The notes: generated by a model not told the origin, from the sequence alone. DNA of 64,000 nt from Syngnathus acus (GCF_901709675.1 NC_051089.1:17354008-17418007), one strand, 5' to 3'; counted from the first letter of the stretch, positions 42,052 to 54,476 are shown. Numbers and translations are program-made.

Positions 42052-42888
42052 CCGTGTTTTTCCATGCAAAATGCGCCCCCGTGCATAATACGCACCCTAA
42101 AAATGGCATGTCGATGCTGGAAAAAAGCCTGTACCCATGTATAATACACACCCAAATTTTGACTCTTACTTAAGTCCGTAAACGTAAAATTATTTCAGAA
42201 AAAAGATCATCTTTGGGAACAACCGGATGTTATTCTGCCGGTCAGTATCACTGCGCATGCGCTAGCAAACTCAATAGCGAAGAAATGTTTCGGATTTGTG
42301 TAGGGTACATTGTGACAGCAAACGAGCAGGTGATCGAGCAAGCGTCTGATACGGGAGCATTGTGTTCGTATGGAGCGTGTTTGAAGTGAACAGCAGAGAA
42401 GAAAGGAACAAGGCAAAGTGTTGTGAAGTAAAATATTACCTGTAATACGCATTTTGTTATTTGCTGATTGAAACTGCTAATTAAACTGTGAATTGAAACT
42501 AATAGGTAGAGAACTGAACTCTCGCTCTTTATATAGCTGACGTGTCTTGCGCATCCGTTCTGCGCATACTGTCATGGCGGCCTCCATATGATATCCGGTC
42601 TGCGATGGAGATTAAAAAACAAACAATATTTGACAATAACACACCATCAAGGATTGCACCATCGCATCAAACGATGTGTCGTCAATTATGAATTTTACTG
42701 ACGAAGTGTGTTGGGCAGGATGGCTGAATGCGATGCGCGATTGACAACAAACAAGAAGAAAGGTGTGATTTCAAGTTTTATTTCGAGGGAGATTTTCTTC
42801 AAAAATTGTTGTACCCATGCATAATGCGCACCCCAGATTTTAGGACAGTAAATTAGTCAAATTTTGCGCATTATGCTGGAAAACACGG
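42052..42888. mobile_element. TA-flanked MITE (CCGTGTTTTTCC ends), copy 3
   Basis: 837 bp, ends CCGTGTTTTTCCATGC and GCTGGAAAACACGG with TA at both sides. The interior is shared with copies 1 and 2. Confidence 0.85.
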
Positions 42889-43118
42889 TAACACAAAGAC
42901 ATTAACATTCGAACAATAAACAATTCAAAATCAAAAGTTAAAATTGTGTTGAATTCCTCATCTTAAGGCAATGTTTTAAATGAACAAAACAGCCTTAGTG
43001 GCCTCATGATTATTTTGCCTTTTGGCTGGCGATGTAATATGGTCCAAAAATATTACTAGAATCACTAGGTCACGAGAATGAGCTGAACATTGCCACTTTT
43101 ATAGTAATTGGTCTATAT

Positions 43119-43872
43119 TAGGGGTGTAACGATTCATCGATACACATCGATTAATCGATATAATGCTCTACGATTTATTGGCATCGATGCTAAACGTAAA
43201 CATCGATTTATATCGCCGTGTTTGACCTCGGACATTAGACGCGACTTTATTTTGAAATCCAGTTCATTGTTGCTTGCTTCCTCTTTCCGGGAGCAGTACG
43301 CGGCGTGCTGTGTTGTGAGCAGAGCAGGCACGTGAAAGGGGAGCCGACAACTACGCGGCTCCTGGGCTGGTGCTATGGCTAGTGTCCAAGAAGACGAGGA
43401 AATTCGCTCCCCTTTGGGCTTCAAGTCATTCGTTTGGAAGCACTTTGGATTCCAAAGAAAAGATGGCTCAACGGACAATTAAAATTATTGTAAATAAATA
43501 GTTCAGTAATGCACTTTAAAGTTAATGGTATTACAAAAAAAGAAAGAATATTTATTTTTCTTTACTTATATGAGAAAAAATATAGGAATTCGATAAAGTT
43601 CAGTGTTAAAATAAGCACTTTGTAATTTCCTAAATAAAGAGTTTGCAGTACCTTGTTGATTTTGCGTATGAATTGTTATAAATCAGGATATTGTTCTATA
43701 TTTTCTATTTTAAAAAAATAAATAAAAATAAAAATATCAATCGTGGAGCACTATATCGTGATGTATCGTGAATGAATCACAGCAGGCTTTAAGATATCGG
43801 CAATAATCGTATCGTGGTCCTTTGTATCGATATGATATCGTATCGTGACAAAACCCGCGATTTACACCCCTA
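43119..43872. mobile_element. hAT-type MITE (TAGGGGTGTAA ends)
   Basis: 754 bp with ends TAGGGGTGTAACG and the near complement TTTACACCCCTA, exact 8-bp TSD GTCTATAT (43111-43118, 43873-43880). ATCGATA-rich ends. No intact transposase. Confidence 0.9.
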
Positions 43873-43886
43873 GTCTATATGTATAA

Positions 43887-44515
43887 TTGATGTCAGCGCC
43901 GTGGATGGCAGCCACGGTGAGTCGCTCTCTGTTTCTTTGTCTTATTTTGTGTGTTTTCTGTGTCCTCTGCTGTCCATCCCGGATCACTTTTACCAGAGAA
44001 GCGCTGTTAAACATCGGACAGTCTTCTTCTGGTATTTTCTCTCCTGTTCTCTCCGATTCAGACTGTTTGTCGGAGATTCTAGCCGGAGCGGCGGTGCTAT
44101 ACAAGCTAGCGCGACGACGGCGGCGCGGAAAATGAGCCGGAGCACTCGTAAGGCTGAGGCAGAGAGGGTTCCGTTCTGCCCTACCGTCAATTCATCTGGC
44201 GAATGTCCGCTCCCTGGCGAACAAGATGGACGAACTGCTGCTCCTCACTTCAAGGAACACGGACTTCAGCAGATCCGCCGCGCTGTGCTTTGTGGAAACG
44301 TGGCTCAGCGAACGAACCCCCCACCACGCCGTGGAGCTAGCGGGGTTTCGGCTAACTCGTGCAGATCGCAGCACGGAGCTCTCCGGAAAATCAAAGGGAA
44401 GTGGTCTCTGTTTCTACATTAATGAACGTTGGTGTACTGATGTCACGGTGTTGAAAGAGTTTTGCAGCCCTCTCCTAGAAACACTTTTCATAAACTGCCG
44501 GCCGTTCTATTCACC
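43887..44515 (+). pseudogene. L2 endonuclease N-terminal part, one stop
   Basis: Same frame throughout: an N-terminal segment (ATG at 43887), a TGA at 44133-44135, then the AP-endonuclease start LPSIHLANVRSLANKMDELL. The TGA probably arose from an Arg CGA by CpG decay. The frame is lost near 44515 and the protein resumes in another frame at [15 protein letters not shown]. Confidence 0.75.
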
Positions 44516-46831
44516 TCGATCGTCATGGCGGCTGTTTACATCCCACCACACGCACGTGCGAGTGAAGCCACGCAGATGCTGGCCGACCAGGTAACAGACA
44601 TGGAGAAACTTCTACCAAATTCACTAATCATTGTTCTGGGTGATCTTAACAGGGAGAACCTCGCACACGAACTCCCCAGATACAGACAGCACGTAACGTG
44701 TCCCACCAGAGGGGCACAGACTCTGGACCACTGCTACACCGTGATCAAGGATGCATACCACTCTGCGGCTCGTGCAGCTTTAGGACTCTCGGACCACTGT
44801 CTAGTTCATCTGATCCCGGCCTACCGGCAGAAACTAAAAACTTCTAAGCCTGTGGTGAGGACTGTGAGGAAGTGGACAGTGGAGTCAAGGCAGGACCTCC
44901 AAGCCTGCTTTGACTGCACCGATTGGGGAGTTTTCGAAGCTGCAACTTCAGACTTGCATGAACTCACTGACACTGTCACATCATACATCAGTTTTTGTGA
45001 GGATCTGTGTGTGCAGACGAAGACCTTCTGCACGTACAACAACGACAAACCTTGGTTTACACCGAACCTCAGGAGGCTGCGCAAAGTCAAGGAGGAGGCC
45101 TACAGGAGCGGCGACCGCGACCTGTTCAAGCAGACCAGAAACACACTGAACCGAGAGGTCAGGAAAGCCAGGAGGTGTTACGGGGAGAAACTGAAGAGAC
45201 ACCTCTCTGCCAATCCTGATCCCTCAACAGTGTGGAAAGGTCTGCAGAGCATCACGGGCTACAAGAAACGATCCCCCCGTCCTGTGGAGAGCCCAAGGCT
45301 TGCTAACCAGCTAAACAGGTTCTACTGCAGGTTTGATCGGTCCACCCACACAACGGGACTTCCTGCAGCACAATCTAAATACTCACCTCTCCCCACAACT
45401 GCTCTGTCCACACCTCTATCATCGTTGTCACCCACTCTCTCTCTTGCAGAGGCCGCGCCCGCACTCCAGATCCGCGGGGAGGAAGTGCGCCAGATGTTCC
45501 GGAGACAAAAGACCAGGAAGGCACCGGGCCCAGACGGCGTGTTACCTTCCTGCTTGAAAGTCTGCACTGAGCAGCTGGCGCCCACCTTTGCACGGATCTT
45601 CAACCGTTCTCTGGAGCTGTGTGAGGTGCCCTCGTGCTTCAAGAGCTCCACCATCGTTCCAGTGGCCAAGAAGCCCGCCATCACAGGTTTGAATGACTAT
45701 AGACCTGTCGCACTGACATCTGTGGTCATGAAATCTTTCGAGAGGTTAGTGCTGAACCACCTGAAGGATGTCACGGGCCCCCTCCAGTTTGCCTACCGGG
45801 CAAAGAGGTCAGTGGATGATGCGGTCAACATGGGACTGCACTACATCCTGCACCACCTGGACACCCCAGGAACGTACGCCAGGATCCTGTTCGTGGACTT
45901 CAGCTCGGCGTTCAACACCATCGCTCCTGACATCCTCCAACAGAAGCTCATCCAGCTTGCGGTGCCTGCCTCCACCTGTCAGTGGATCACCAGCTTCCTG
46001 ACCAACAGGAGACAGCGTGTGAGGCTGGGGGGCATCACATCTGACACCCGGACCACCAATACTGGAGCCCCTCAGGGGTGCGTCTTCTCCCCACTGCTCT
46101 TCTCTCTCTACACCAATGATTTCTCCTCAGGTGACTCTCCTGTGAAGCTCCTGAAGTATGCAGACGACGCCACTCTCATCGGACTGATCCAGGACGGTGA
46201 TGAGACTGCGTACAGACAGGAGGTGGAGCGGCTGGTCCACTGGTGCAGCCAAAACCACCTGGAGCTGAACTCGCTCAAGACCGTGGAGATGACAGTGGAT
46301 TTCAGGCCTTCACCACTTTTACCCCTCACTATCCGCAGTAATACTATTCTCTCCACAGACACCTTCAAGTTCCTGGGAACCACAATCTCTCGGGACCTGA
46401 AATGGACTGGCCACATAGACTCTGTCTGGAAGAAGGCCCAGCAGAGGCTGTACTTCCTGAGACAGCTCAAGAAGTTCAACCTGCCGCGAGAGCTTCTGAA
46501 GACCTTCTACACTGCCATCATCCAGTCTGTCCTCTGCACCTCCATCTGGTTTGGATCGGCCTCCAAACAAGACAAGCACAGACTGCAACGGACAATCAGG
46601 ACTGCTGAAAAAATCATTGGAATCAACCTCCCATCTATCCAAGACTTGTACCTGTCCAGGACCAGGAAACGTGCAAGGAACATCTTTACCGACCCTTCTC
46701 ACCCAGGTTGCAGTCTGTTTGAACTACTCCCCTCCGGACGGCGTTACAGAGCTCGGTACGCCAAAACCAGCAGACACAGAGACAGCTTCTTTCCCCAGGC
46801 TGTTGCTCTGATGAACTCACACCACTCTTAG
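44516..46831 (+). CDS. L2 endonuclease (C-terminal part) and reverse transcriptase
   Basis: This long open frame can be read from 44462, but the LINE protein joins it at about 44516. Endonuclease motifs LGDLNRENL and LGLSDHCLV follow [10 protein letters not shown] motifs are [46 protein letters not shown] (catalytic Asp), [30 protein letters not shown] (catalytic DD), [12 protein letters not shown], and a C-terminal [17 protein letters not shown]. This is the L2 order and length (endonuclease to stop, about 980 codons including the broken part). The catalytic residues look intact; the upstream stop and frameshift disable the element. Confidence 0.88.
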   Translation, partial: SIVMAAVYIPPHARASEATQMLADQVTDMEKLLPNSLIIVLGDLNRENLAHELPRYRQHVTCPTRGAQTLDHCYTVIKDAYHSAARAALGLSDHCLVHLIPAYRQKLKTSKPVVRTVRKWTVESRQDLQACFDCTDWGVFEAATSDLHELTDTVTSYISFCEDLCVQTKTFCTYNNDKPWFTPNLRRLRKVKEEAYRSGDRDLFKQTRNTLNREVRKARRCYGEKLKRHLSANPDPSTVWKGLQSITGYKKRSPRPVESPRLANQLNRFYCRFDRSTHTTGLPAAQSKYSPLPTTALSTPLSSLSPTLSLAEAAPALQIRGEEVRQMFRRQKTRKAPGPDGVLPSCLKVCTEQLAPTFARIFNRSLELCEVPSCFKSSTIVPVAKKPAITGLNDYRPVALTSVVMKSFERLVLNHLKDVTGPLQFAYRAKRSVDDAVNMGLHYILHHLDTPGTYARILFVDFSSAFNTIAPDILQQKLIQLAVPASTCQWITSFLTNRRQRVRLGGITSDTRTTNTGAPQGCVFSPLLFSLYTNDFSSGDSPVKLLKYADDATLIGLIQDGDETAYRQEVERLVHWCSQNHLELNSLKTVEMTVDFRPSPLLPLTIRSNTILSTDTFKFLGTTISRDLKWTGHIDSVWKKAQQRLYFLRQLKKFNLPRELLKTFYTAIIQSVLCTSIWFGSASKQDKHRLQRTIRTAEKIIGINLPSIQDLYLSRTRKRARNIFTDPSHPGCSLFELLPSGRRYRARYAKTSRHRDSFFPQAVALMNSHHS

Positions 46832-46848
46832 AGTCTCAGAGTCATTAC

Positions 46849-47226
46849 TGTCATGTCTCGTCCCCAGTTTTGTGATGTGTGTAGGTTGTCGTCGTTTCTG
46901 TGTGTCTGTGTGCTCGCCCCTCCCTTCCTGTGTGCCCTTGATTAGTGTAATCACACGCACCTGCCTCTCGTTACCTGTGTTGTATTTAAGTTCTGTTTGC
47001 GTGTCACTCGCGGTCGGAGCATTGCATGAGATGTGGACAATGCATGTCTCACTGTCACGCGGTTTGTTTGGTTCCTGTCTTTTGTTTCACGTTTTGGCAA
47101 TCAGTCCTATTGGTTTCGTTGTTTAGTCACGTCAGTTTGCCGAGTCTGTCTTTTTGAGTTTGCTACAATAAACCCTGGTCCAAGCTGCACTTGGTCGCCC
47201 TGCTCCATTCCTCTCCGTTCGTGACA
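46849..47226 (+). mobile_element. Solo LTR, family S, copy 3
   Basis: 378 bp, TGTCATG...GTGACA, exact 5-bp TSD ATTAC (46844-46848, 47227-47231). TATTTAAG at 46983-46990 and AATAAA at 47167-47172. Inserted in the L2 3' UTR, hence younger than that L2. Confidence 0.92.
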
Positions 47227-47573
47227 ATTACTGTGCAATAACATCCTGCTCTCCACACCTTTTTTGAATTTGTCTACACTGTTTGTACTATGTGTCCTCT
47301 CTGCATCCATTGCAGCCTGGTCATCCTGGAAGAGGGACCTTCCCATCTGTGGTCTCTTCTCAAGGTTTTTCATTTCCCCTAGCTGGAGTTTTGAGTTTTT
47401 CCTTGCCCTTTTGGGAGTTTAAGATCAGGGGATGTTTGAGAATATTTGCCATTTTTCACATGTCCTGAGTGTTGTTAGTCACCTAAATGTTGAACAGAGG
47501 GTGTGATTTACCGAAGTCAAATTCCTTGTTTGGCACGCTCAAACATGGCGAATAAAAACTCTTGAATCTTGAA

Positions 47574-48249
47574 AATTGACGCTACCAAAACAATCTATAG
47601 TGATTTAAAAGCTTTTTGGGGGATGATATTTATGCTAAACTGGCCCACCCAATTTTGGTGTTCAGCTTCTTGTTTTTTCTTTCTCAGCCTATCTGTGTCA
47701 CCAGAGGCAGGCAGGCAAGCATTGTAATGCGTATTGTTTCCTAGCTTGGATTCTTGTGTTCAGTTGTCACTTAGTGTCTGAACTCGTGATTATTTCTCAT
47801 TTTCTCATCCAATGCACATTCTTATACTTGTTCTTCAACCTTCAACCAGATCATATGTGTGGGTATGTGCTCTATTTTTATCTGTAGCCCTGCAGATGAA
47901 AACAGTGGCCACCATATTTAGGTATGAACCTAATCTAAACGTATCAAATTTTAAGACACATGTATACAACTCTTGCAGCAAGTGACGTGTGGGACATGAG
48001 CATGATAGGTATGGCCCTCCACAGTTCCTCCTCCCCACACACAGTTGCTCCAGTCAAACAAACTGTCACCTCTGTGTCTGACTGCTTGTGTCAGATTTAA
48101 AAAAATAATTAATCTGTGCCTCAATTACAGTATGTCTCTTGTGACATTGCACTCTTTCATTATGGACTTCTAAATTTTCTAAAATAGAGTATTCTGTTCT
48201 CGGGTTAAACTCTTGCCATCATAACAACTCTCTCTGTCCCGAACGGTGT
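47574..48249. other. Unassigned
   Basis: No feature recognised. Confidence 0.4.
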
Positions 48250-48903
48250 TTTGTTTTGTCGTTTAATGTGGGTTTGTCCGCCAGTTTTGTGTGTTCGTCT
48301 CGTCGTACCGGGTTGTGCTACAAGTGCGGCGGGCTGGTTCTGCTCGACATCGGCGAAAGCGAGTTTTGTGGCGGTCTGGACTTTGAAGCGGGGACATTAA
48401 AGGCGCTCGGTCTGCTCCGTCCTGGAGCGTCGCCGGACTCGCCTGCTATTCCTCCCCCGGTTGGGCGTCCGGGCCTGGCTGGCGGCCAACCCAGCTCGCC
48501 CGGCCGTGCCTTCCATTCTTCTGGCGGACGTTCGATCGCTGGACATCAACATGCCTGCTGAGTTCTGCGGACCGGACAGTGCGTAGCTGCTGTGCATCTG
48601 GAGCGGATGGCGTGCTATCGGGCGGCCCGGGCCATTGTACGAGGGGGAACATCGCGAGGAGGTGGACTGTGCGTCTACATCCGTGACGAATGGTGCCGGG
48701 ACTCTGTTGTGGGATGCCAGCACTGCTCGCCACTGGCGAAGTTTGTGATCTCCAGGCTGTTGGGGTCCTGAACTCTCTCCCCGTTGTTTTACTTGTGTGT
48801 TAATCGTGTACTGTGTCTCGTCACCGTGGGATAGGGGGAACGGTATTTCGGTTTCTTTGTGTGTCTTAGCATGAAGGAATTGACAATAAAGCTGACAGTA
48901 AGT
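48250..48903 (+). mobile_element. Internally deleted L2-like LINE
   Basis: The 5' part encodes an endonuclease start (LADVRSL, then RGGGLCVYIRDEWCRDS in the next frames). It is joined directly near 48770-48800 to a 3' UTR with CCGTGGGATAG, TTTCGGTTTCTTTGTGTGTC and CAATAAAGCTGAC. The whole RT is missing. Such a 5'-plus-3' joint behaves like a SINE-sized LINE derivative. Confidence 0.7.
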
Positions 48904-50154
48904 ACAATATTAATGTTTTCAGATTCAGAATAATTACTGATAATTCAGAAGTTACTTGGACAACAGAGAACAATATGTTTATGTAATTGACATTAACTCC
49001 TCTTGCAAGCCCACAACCTGTGGTGTCCCCCAGGGATCTATTTTGGGGCCAATCTTATTTATTTTATACATAAATGATTTTGTAAATTCCTCCACAATCT
49101 TTCATAAAATTATATTTGCTGACGACACTTACTTATTTGCATCACACAAAAGTTTAGATATCTTCGAGATAAATACAGAACTAAATAAAGTGGCCGATTG
49201 GTTCAAATGCAATAAATTGTCTTTAAATACTAGTAAAACCAATTACATGATTTTTAATTTAAATGAACAGTTTAAAAACATAGATCACTGCCAAATTGTC
49301 ATTAATGGGGAAGAAATAAAAAGAGTCCATGCTACAAAATTCCTGGGGGTCTTCATAGAAGACACACTCAACTTTAAATGTCACATTGATCACCTTGTAT
49401 CTAAATTATCAAAATATGTTGGTTTATTTTACAAAGTCAGACATGTCCTCCCCCAGTCAGCACTCCTTATTTTATATAAAACTCTATTTGAACCTCATCT
49501 TAACTATTGTAATGTCATATGGGGCAACACCTTCACTAGTCACCTTAAAAAACTTCACTCTCTACAAAAGAAAGTCATTAGGGCTCTGTCTTGGTCTGAG
49601 TTTAATTCTTCATCCCTCTTCCACCATTCTGAGTTACTAAGACTACCTGAGCTGATTGAATTCCAGAATACATGTGTCATGTTTCAGGTTGTGAACAAGA
49701 GAAACCACATACTGTGCAGTCTTATCCCCATCACTAGACCCCAGCATTCCCATCAGACGCGAGTTAAAACACACATCCTAGGGAAATACTGCAGATGTGT
49801 GCGCACCAGTATGAGTGTTGCATGTAGGGGACCTCAGATTTGGAACAGAATGGATGAAGCCTTAAAGGTCATTCCCTCTATCTCCAATTTCAAAAAACAT
49901 CTTTTTAGCCATCTTTTACGAACCTATAATTAAATTCACATTTCCATAGTTAGCTAGGTTGAGAGTGTGTAGTATGTGTGTATAATGAGTGTCTGTCCGT
50001 CCATCCGTCTGTCTGTCTAGGCCCCGTACTTAGCTTCACTCGGGGACCCTTTCCCTCATGCTATTAAAATGTCATGATATCTGTATATGTAATAATGATT
50101 AATGATGATGTGAAGAAATAAAGTGAAATCAAATCAAATCAAATCAAATCAAAT
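48904..50154 (+). mobile_element. 5'-truncated CR1/Daphne-like LINE
   Basis: Starts inside the RT domain right after the preceding LINE tail, ends with AATAAAGTG and an (AAATC)n tail (50126-50154). Confidence 0.8.
48956..49933 (+). CDS. CR1/Daphne-like reverse transcriptase, C-terminal part
   Basis: Open frame with GVPQGSILGPILFILYINDF, KIIFADDTYLFA (catalytic DD), NKLSLNTSKTNYMIF, KFLGVFIEDTLNF and a long C-terminal thumb (LSKYVGLFYKVRHVLP). The first catalytic Asp block and endonuclease are missing because of 5' truncation; the first Met is arbitrary, since the frame is open upstream (SYLDNREQY). Jockey-superfamily clade not resolved further. AT-rich codons unlike the GC-rich L2 next to it. 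Confidence 0.82.
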   Translation: MDNREQYVYVIDINSSCKPTTCGVPQGSILGPILFILYINDFVNSSTIFHKIIFADDTYLFASHKSLDIFEINTELNKVADWFKCNKLSLNTSKTNYMIFNLNEQFKNIDHCQIVINGEEIKRVHATKFLGVFIEDTLNFKCHIDHLVSKLSKYVGLFYKVRHVLPQSALLILYKTLFEPHLNYCNVIWGNTFTSHLKKLHSLQKKVIRALSWSEFNSSSLFHHSELLRLPELIEFQNTCVMFQVVNKRNHILCSLIPITRPQHSHQTRVKTHILGKYCRCVRTSMSVACRGPQIWNRMDEALKVIPSISNFKKHLFSHLLRTYN

Positions 50155-51250
50155 GTAACATCTTAACATTCCCAATAGTCATACACGTAAAAATATTAGG
50201 GATGGGATGAGATCCAAATCAAGTCCACAAGGACGAGGCGAGATATTTGCAAAATTTCTAATATGAAAGGCCGAATATAAATTTTCCAATGTTCAAATAT
50301 TTTCTTTTTATTGAGCAGACTGCAAGGAAATGATCTTCCTCCAACGTGCAAATGGGTACATAAATGGGAAAGAGTCACTTTTATTACAGGCTCATTTTTC
50401 AAATGCTGCCGCAATAACAGCTGCAGCTGAGATCTTTCCTCTTACTGAATAGTCTAACAAAAAAATACTTTTTAAAGTGTTAATTTTAATATGCTGCTTA
50501 TATAACAATTTGCAGCTGGGATCTCCCACCTCTTACTGAATAGCTTAACAAAATACTTTCTTTTTAAAATGCCAAACAAATAAAGTTGAATGCAAATAAT
50601 ATCTACAATAGCGGCCTACTTTACTTCTGGGCATTCAAGCCATTAGTGCTGTGCATGAATGAGTCATAATTCCTTCACTTGTTTGATTGGGTATGGCATA
50701 ATGAATATCGATTGATAAGTTTGCGCAACCAAATGAGATGGTGGTGATGTCACCAAAACTGCCATTTTGTTGTTGGCGCTAGTCTGACAGTTACAAACCA
50801 GCTTGCTGCACTTAAGAGTTTGCACATTTTATAGCAACAGCATTAGGATTTTGGAGTCAAACAGCTACATTAAAAAAAAAATAAAAAAATTTAAAATGTT
50901 CAGAAGATAGACCACTCTATCCAATCTGTTTAGAAAACTTTTACTGAATGTAGAGTCAACCCTCGCTCTTGGTGGAGAAATGGGACTGGCCTAGCCCACA
51001 AATAGCTAAAAGTGGGATATAATTGATACCCATTGGCTAAAATAATAACAATTAAACTGTTGAAAATTAGGCAACACTAATTCCATTTTTTCTTTTAAAT
51101 CTTGTTTTCGCAGACCAGCAAGGAAAACTAGCAAGTGTTATTCAAACTCGGGTTACCTAAACAAGACACAAACACAAACCTATTGCATGATGTTACATTT
51201 AAGCCCTCTGGCAACAGTTTCCATTAAATTCTTTCGTTTTTTTTTTTTTT
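50155..51250. other. Unassigned
   Basis: AT-rich. No gene or repeat recognised. Confidence 0.45.
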
Positions 51251-51251
51251 T

Positions 51252-51882
51252 GTGCAGATCGCTTCGGATCGGATATTTTGGGAGCCAGGATGGCTGCGCG
51301 CATCGGTCGGGACCGGCATGACTCTACAACGGCCATCCTGCTCATCCGGCCGGTGCTGACCGGGTCCCTCGCCTTGGCCTCGCAGCCGCGACCCCTGTGG
51401 GAAGTCCGCTCCATCGTGCTCGTCGGAACCAACGACCTTCGCCGTGCCTGCCCCATGGTGACCAGCTGCATGTGCCCCGACTGTGTGCCAAGGACACTGC
51501 TCACACGTTTGCCTGTTTTGTGATGTTTGACCGATTCACGACCACGGTCCATTGGGCGCCGTTGAACTTGACTGCCCTTACACCTGTTTATGGACCCCGT
51601 GGAGGCTATTTTGTGTGTTTTGGGTTGTTCTATGGTATTGAGGGGGGCTGGTTGGCCGCTGTTACTTTTTTCCTTTGTCTTGTTGCTTTGCTTTGATGGC
51701 TTTTATCTTTCGCACTTATTGGCTTTCTTTGTGGCGCCATTGTGTGTCAGCCTTATAGGAGCCTATTGAGTTGTGTGTCTTTTATATACCCGCTCTGTGG
51801 TATGAATGCTGCTGAGGCCTGAATTTCCCCACCCCCCGGGCTCAATAAAGTTTCAATCAATCAATTGATCAATCAATCAATA
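51252..51882 (+). mobile_element. Retroposed element with (CAAT)n tail
   Basis: GC-rich 5' part, T-rich 3' part, then CAATAAAG and a tail of CAAT repeats (about 51848-51882), as left by a LINE machinery. No RT motifs. It may be another internally deleted LINE like 48250-48903. Family not identified. Confidence 0.55.
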
Positions 51883-52220
51883 AAAACAACCTGTATGCAG
51901 CACATTTCTGTCTAACCTAACACAAGAAATAGCACACCTCCCACTCAAGTCTTCTCCTTGGTCAAACACATTATTTACCCCTCATTATGACCCCAGGCTG
52001 AGAAAATATAAACAGTAACTGCCATCAGGGAGGGTTAATGGAGAAAACATTAGCAGAAGAGAAACTTGAGCCAAAAGATGGATGAAAATTATGACAAAGG
52101 TAAAGAAGGAACTGGGCAAATTGTGCATTCACCAGATAATGGCCAGTTAAGTACAACAATTCTGCTGGCATGCTTCTCACAAATCAGATACTGTAAATAC
52201 AGAAAGGCCATGATTTAGCG
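51883..52220. other. Unassigned
   Basis: Nothing recognised. Confidence 0.4.
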
Positions 52221-52224
52221 TTCA

Positions 52225-52420
52225 TTCATTCCATTAATTCATTCATCTCCGGCACCGCTTAAACTTACGAGGGTCGTGGGCATGTTTGAACATTTCATTT
52301 TCTAAATGTAATACAAAACCAGCACACTGAATCCATCTTTTTTCCGAACCACTTCTTCATGAGGTTCGCGGGCATGCTGGAGCCCATCCCAGCTGACTTG
52401 GGCATCAGATACCCTTGTTT
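52225..52420 (-). mobile_element. SINE-like family B fragments
   Basis: Two adjacent minus-strand 3' pieces: one ends in a GAATGAAT tail next to GCGGTGCCGGAGATG, the other contains GCTGGGATGGGCTCCAGC. Decayed. Confidence 0.5.
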
Positions 52421-52903
52421 ATTTTTCATTATCGTACAATAATTTGAGCTATCCTGCTCAAAGTCAGCTAGAATCTTTGGCAGCTAGGTTACATGAAACG
52501 GGCAGCAGTCAATCATTTGAATTACATATCATCATTCACAACTAGTATGAGCAATATAAAACCTCCAAGGAACACACTTAGCCCACTTTTGGAGTTTGGA
52601 AGGAAACTGAAGAAAAAGGAGAAACATTGGTAGATTTTTAACCCAGCATTTTTAAGGGTAACTTGCTCGATTACACCCACCAAACAATGGACATCTGACA
52701 AACTCTTCAACTTTCCAGCATATGTATCGAGTTTGTCGGGGAATTTGCGCCATCTTGTGATACTTGCCCGCTCACGCGATACACTGCACCATAGCCTAAA
52801 TGAAAAAGGTTTTTAGATTGATGACTTTTTTCATGTGCGCTTGCTGCTGAACTCAGGTGGATAATGCCTGCTGGTGACTATCATGAGGAATATTTTCTAA
52901 AAG

Positions 52904-53010
52904 AATATAGAATAGAATAGAATAGAATAGAAGGCCCTTTATTGTCATTTTACAACTCAGTTGTACAACGAAATTTGGAGAGCTACTCCCTTTCTAGTGC
53001 AAAATAACAA
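52904..53010 (-). mobile_element. LINE 3' end with (TTCTA)n tail
   Basis: On the minus strand TTTCGTTGTACAACTGAG and ACAATAAAGGGCC precede TTCTA repeats (52904-52932), typical of a short 5'-truncated LINE. Confidence 0.65.
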
Positions 53011-53326
53011 AAATTATAAAAGTCTGAGAATAAAAGTGAAAGATCTTATTTACAGTATAATTATAAGTGTAAGAATAAAAGTGAAAGATATATGAGAATC
53101 ATATAAGAATTTTAAAAGTAACTGTACTCTAGCCTGACTATTTATTTTTGAAATTATATTGCATTATGTAACTGGTCACTTAAAATGGCTTCTAGTTTGA
53201 ATAATGTGCTCCTTCGTACGTTGCCGGCAACAATGAAATGAACACTGGTGAGTAGCATTTTTATGTTAAACCATTCAAATGTTTTATTCATGGCCTTAAT
53301 TTGTAAGGCCACCTCCGTGATCGTGG

Positions 53327-53885
53327 ACCGAGAGTGCGCACGCACTGCGAGCGCTGCGTCGATAGGGTGCGACAAGGGTGCGCCGAAATGGCGCACGCGC
53401 GCTGCTCCGAGAGGGCGCAGCTCCGACAGGGCACAAGCACTGCGCCGGGAGGGCTCCGCGCCGAGAGGGCGCCGCGCTGCGTCGAGAGGGTGCTGCACCG
53501 AGTGGGCGCCGCGTTGAGAGGACGCCGTGCCGAGAAGGCGCCGCGCCGAGAGGGTGCGCGGCTGGGCGCTGCGCCGAGTGGGCACGCGTGCTGCGCCGAG
53601 AGGGCACGCACATTACGCCAAGTGGGTGGGCTGAGGGTGTGCCGCGCCGAAAGGGCGCCGAGGGTGTGCCGCGCCGAGAGGGCGCCGCGCTGAGAGGGCG
53701 CCACGCCGGGAGTGCGCGCGGAGGGTGCACCGAGATGGCGCGGGCGCACGGCGCCGACAGGGCACGCACGCAGCGCCGAGAGTGCACTGCGCCCAGAGGG
53801 CGCGCTGCGTCGTGAGGGCATCGCGCCAAGAGGGCGCCGCACCGAGAAGGCGCCACGCTGAGAGATCGCCGGGTCTCACCGCGCC
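53327..53885. repeat. GC-rich 16-bp hairpin satellite, block 1
   Basis: Short tandem units near GCCGAGAGGGCGCCGC (16 bp). Each holds GCGCC-GAGAG-GGCGC, a 5-bp stem with 5-nt loop. Units diverge by a few bases. Units lack stop codons in most frames, producing spurious open frames on both strands. Confidence 0.88.
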
Positions 53886-54340
53886 GAATTTTGGAAAGTA
53901 CATCAGGACTTTAAAAATAAATATTTTCTAAATTTCAGCGACGTCACAATAATGCGGCGAGCTCGATGCAGTTGCGTGGTCGGCGGGGCACTACGGTTGC
54001 GCGTTTGGTTGCGCGCTGCAGTTGCGCGATCGGACAAAAATGGCCAACAAATAAAGCTCCTGCGCAGGGAGTTATGCTGACACTTCCGAAAGTAACTCCC
54101 AACTTTTGGAATATTTGCTAAGTTTTAACGACGGCGATGTAACCATAATGCGTCCGGCGCGCTGCGATTGCGCGGTCGGACAGAAATGCCGACAAATCAT
54201 GCGCTCCCATTTCGATGTAAGCTCCAATTTTAGAAGATTTTCTACTTGCGTCAGCGACAGTGAGCGTCCGGCACGCTGCGGTTGCGCAATAGGATCAAAT
54301 TAAGCTCCCTGCGCACTGAGGTCCACTTAAATTATCTTTA
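53886..54340. repeat. Macrosatellite spacer sequences
   Basis: Contains two spacer types found again further right: TTTTGGAAAGTACATCAGGA (also 61869 and 62649) and AACGACGGCGATGTAACCAT (also near 61309). It shows that block 1 and the 60.9-64 kb blocks belong to one macrosatellite. Confidence 0.75.
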
Positions 54341-54398
54341 ATTAACGAGTCTGTTAGTACTCCAAATTCACACGTCCTACTTCTGTTCTATAGCTCTG

Positions 54399-54476
54399 TT
54401 ACATATTGATCGATTGTCTCTCCTGTCTTCTGAGCGTATATGTAAAAACCCTGTGCCTCTCAAATGTCACACTTCT
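54399..54476 (-). pseudogene. Continuation of Gypsy-type gag left of the chromovirus
   Basis: Minus-strand frame VTFERHRVFTYTLRRQ follows on directly from ...YCTPKRS at 59932 across the chromovirus and its TSD, then hits TAA at 54399-54401. The host of the insertion was a gag-like fragment. Confidence 0.7.

Larger units (their letters stand above)
43887..47573 (+). mobile_element. Nearly full-length L2-type LINE
   Basis: The element starts directly right of a hAT MITE. It carries an endonuclease-RT frame with two lesions and a 3' UTR ending AATAAAAACTCTTGAATCTTGAA. A solo LTR (46849-47226) is inserted in the 3' UTR. No ORF1 is visible, so the 5' end may be short of full length. Confidence 0.85.

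Noticed and set aside
43901-44422. 173-codon frame at the start of the L2
   Set aside because: It is out of frame with the endonuclease (which reads in the 43887 frame) and shows no family motif.
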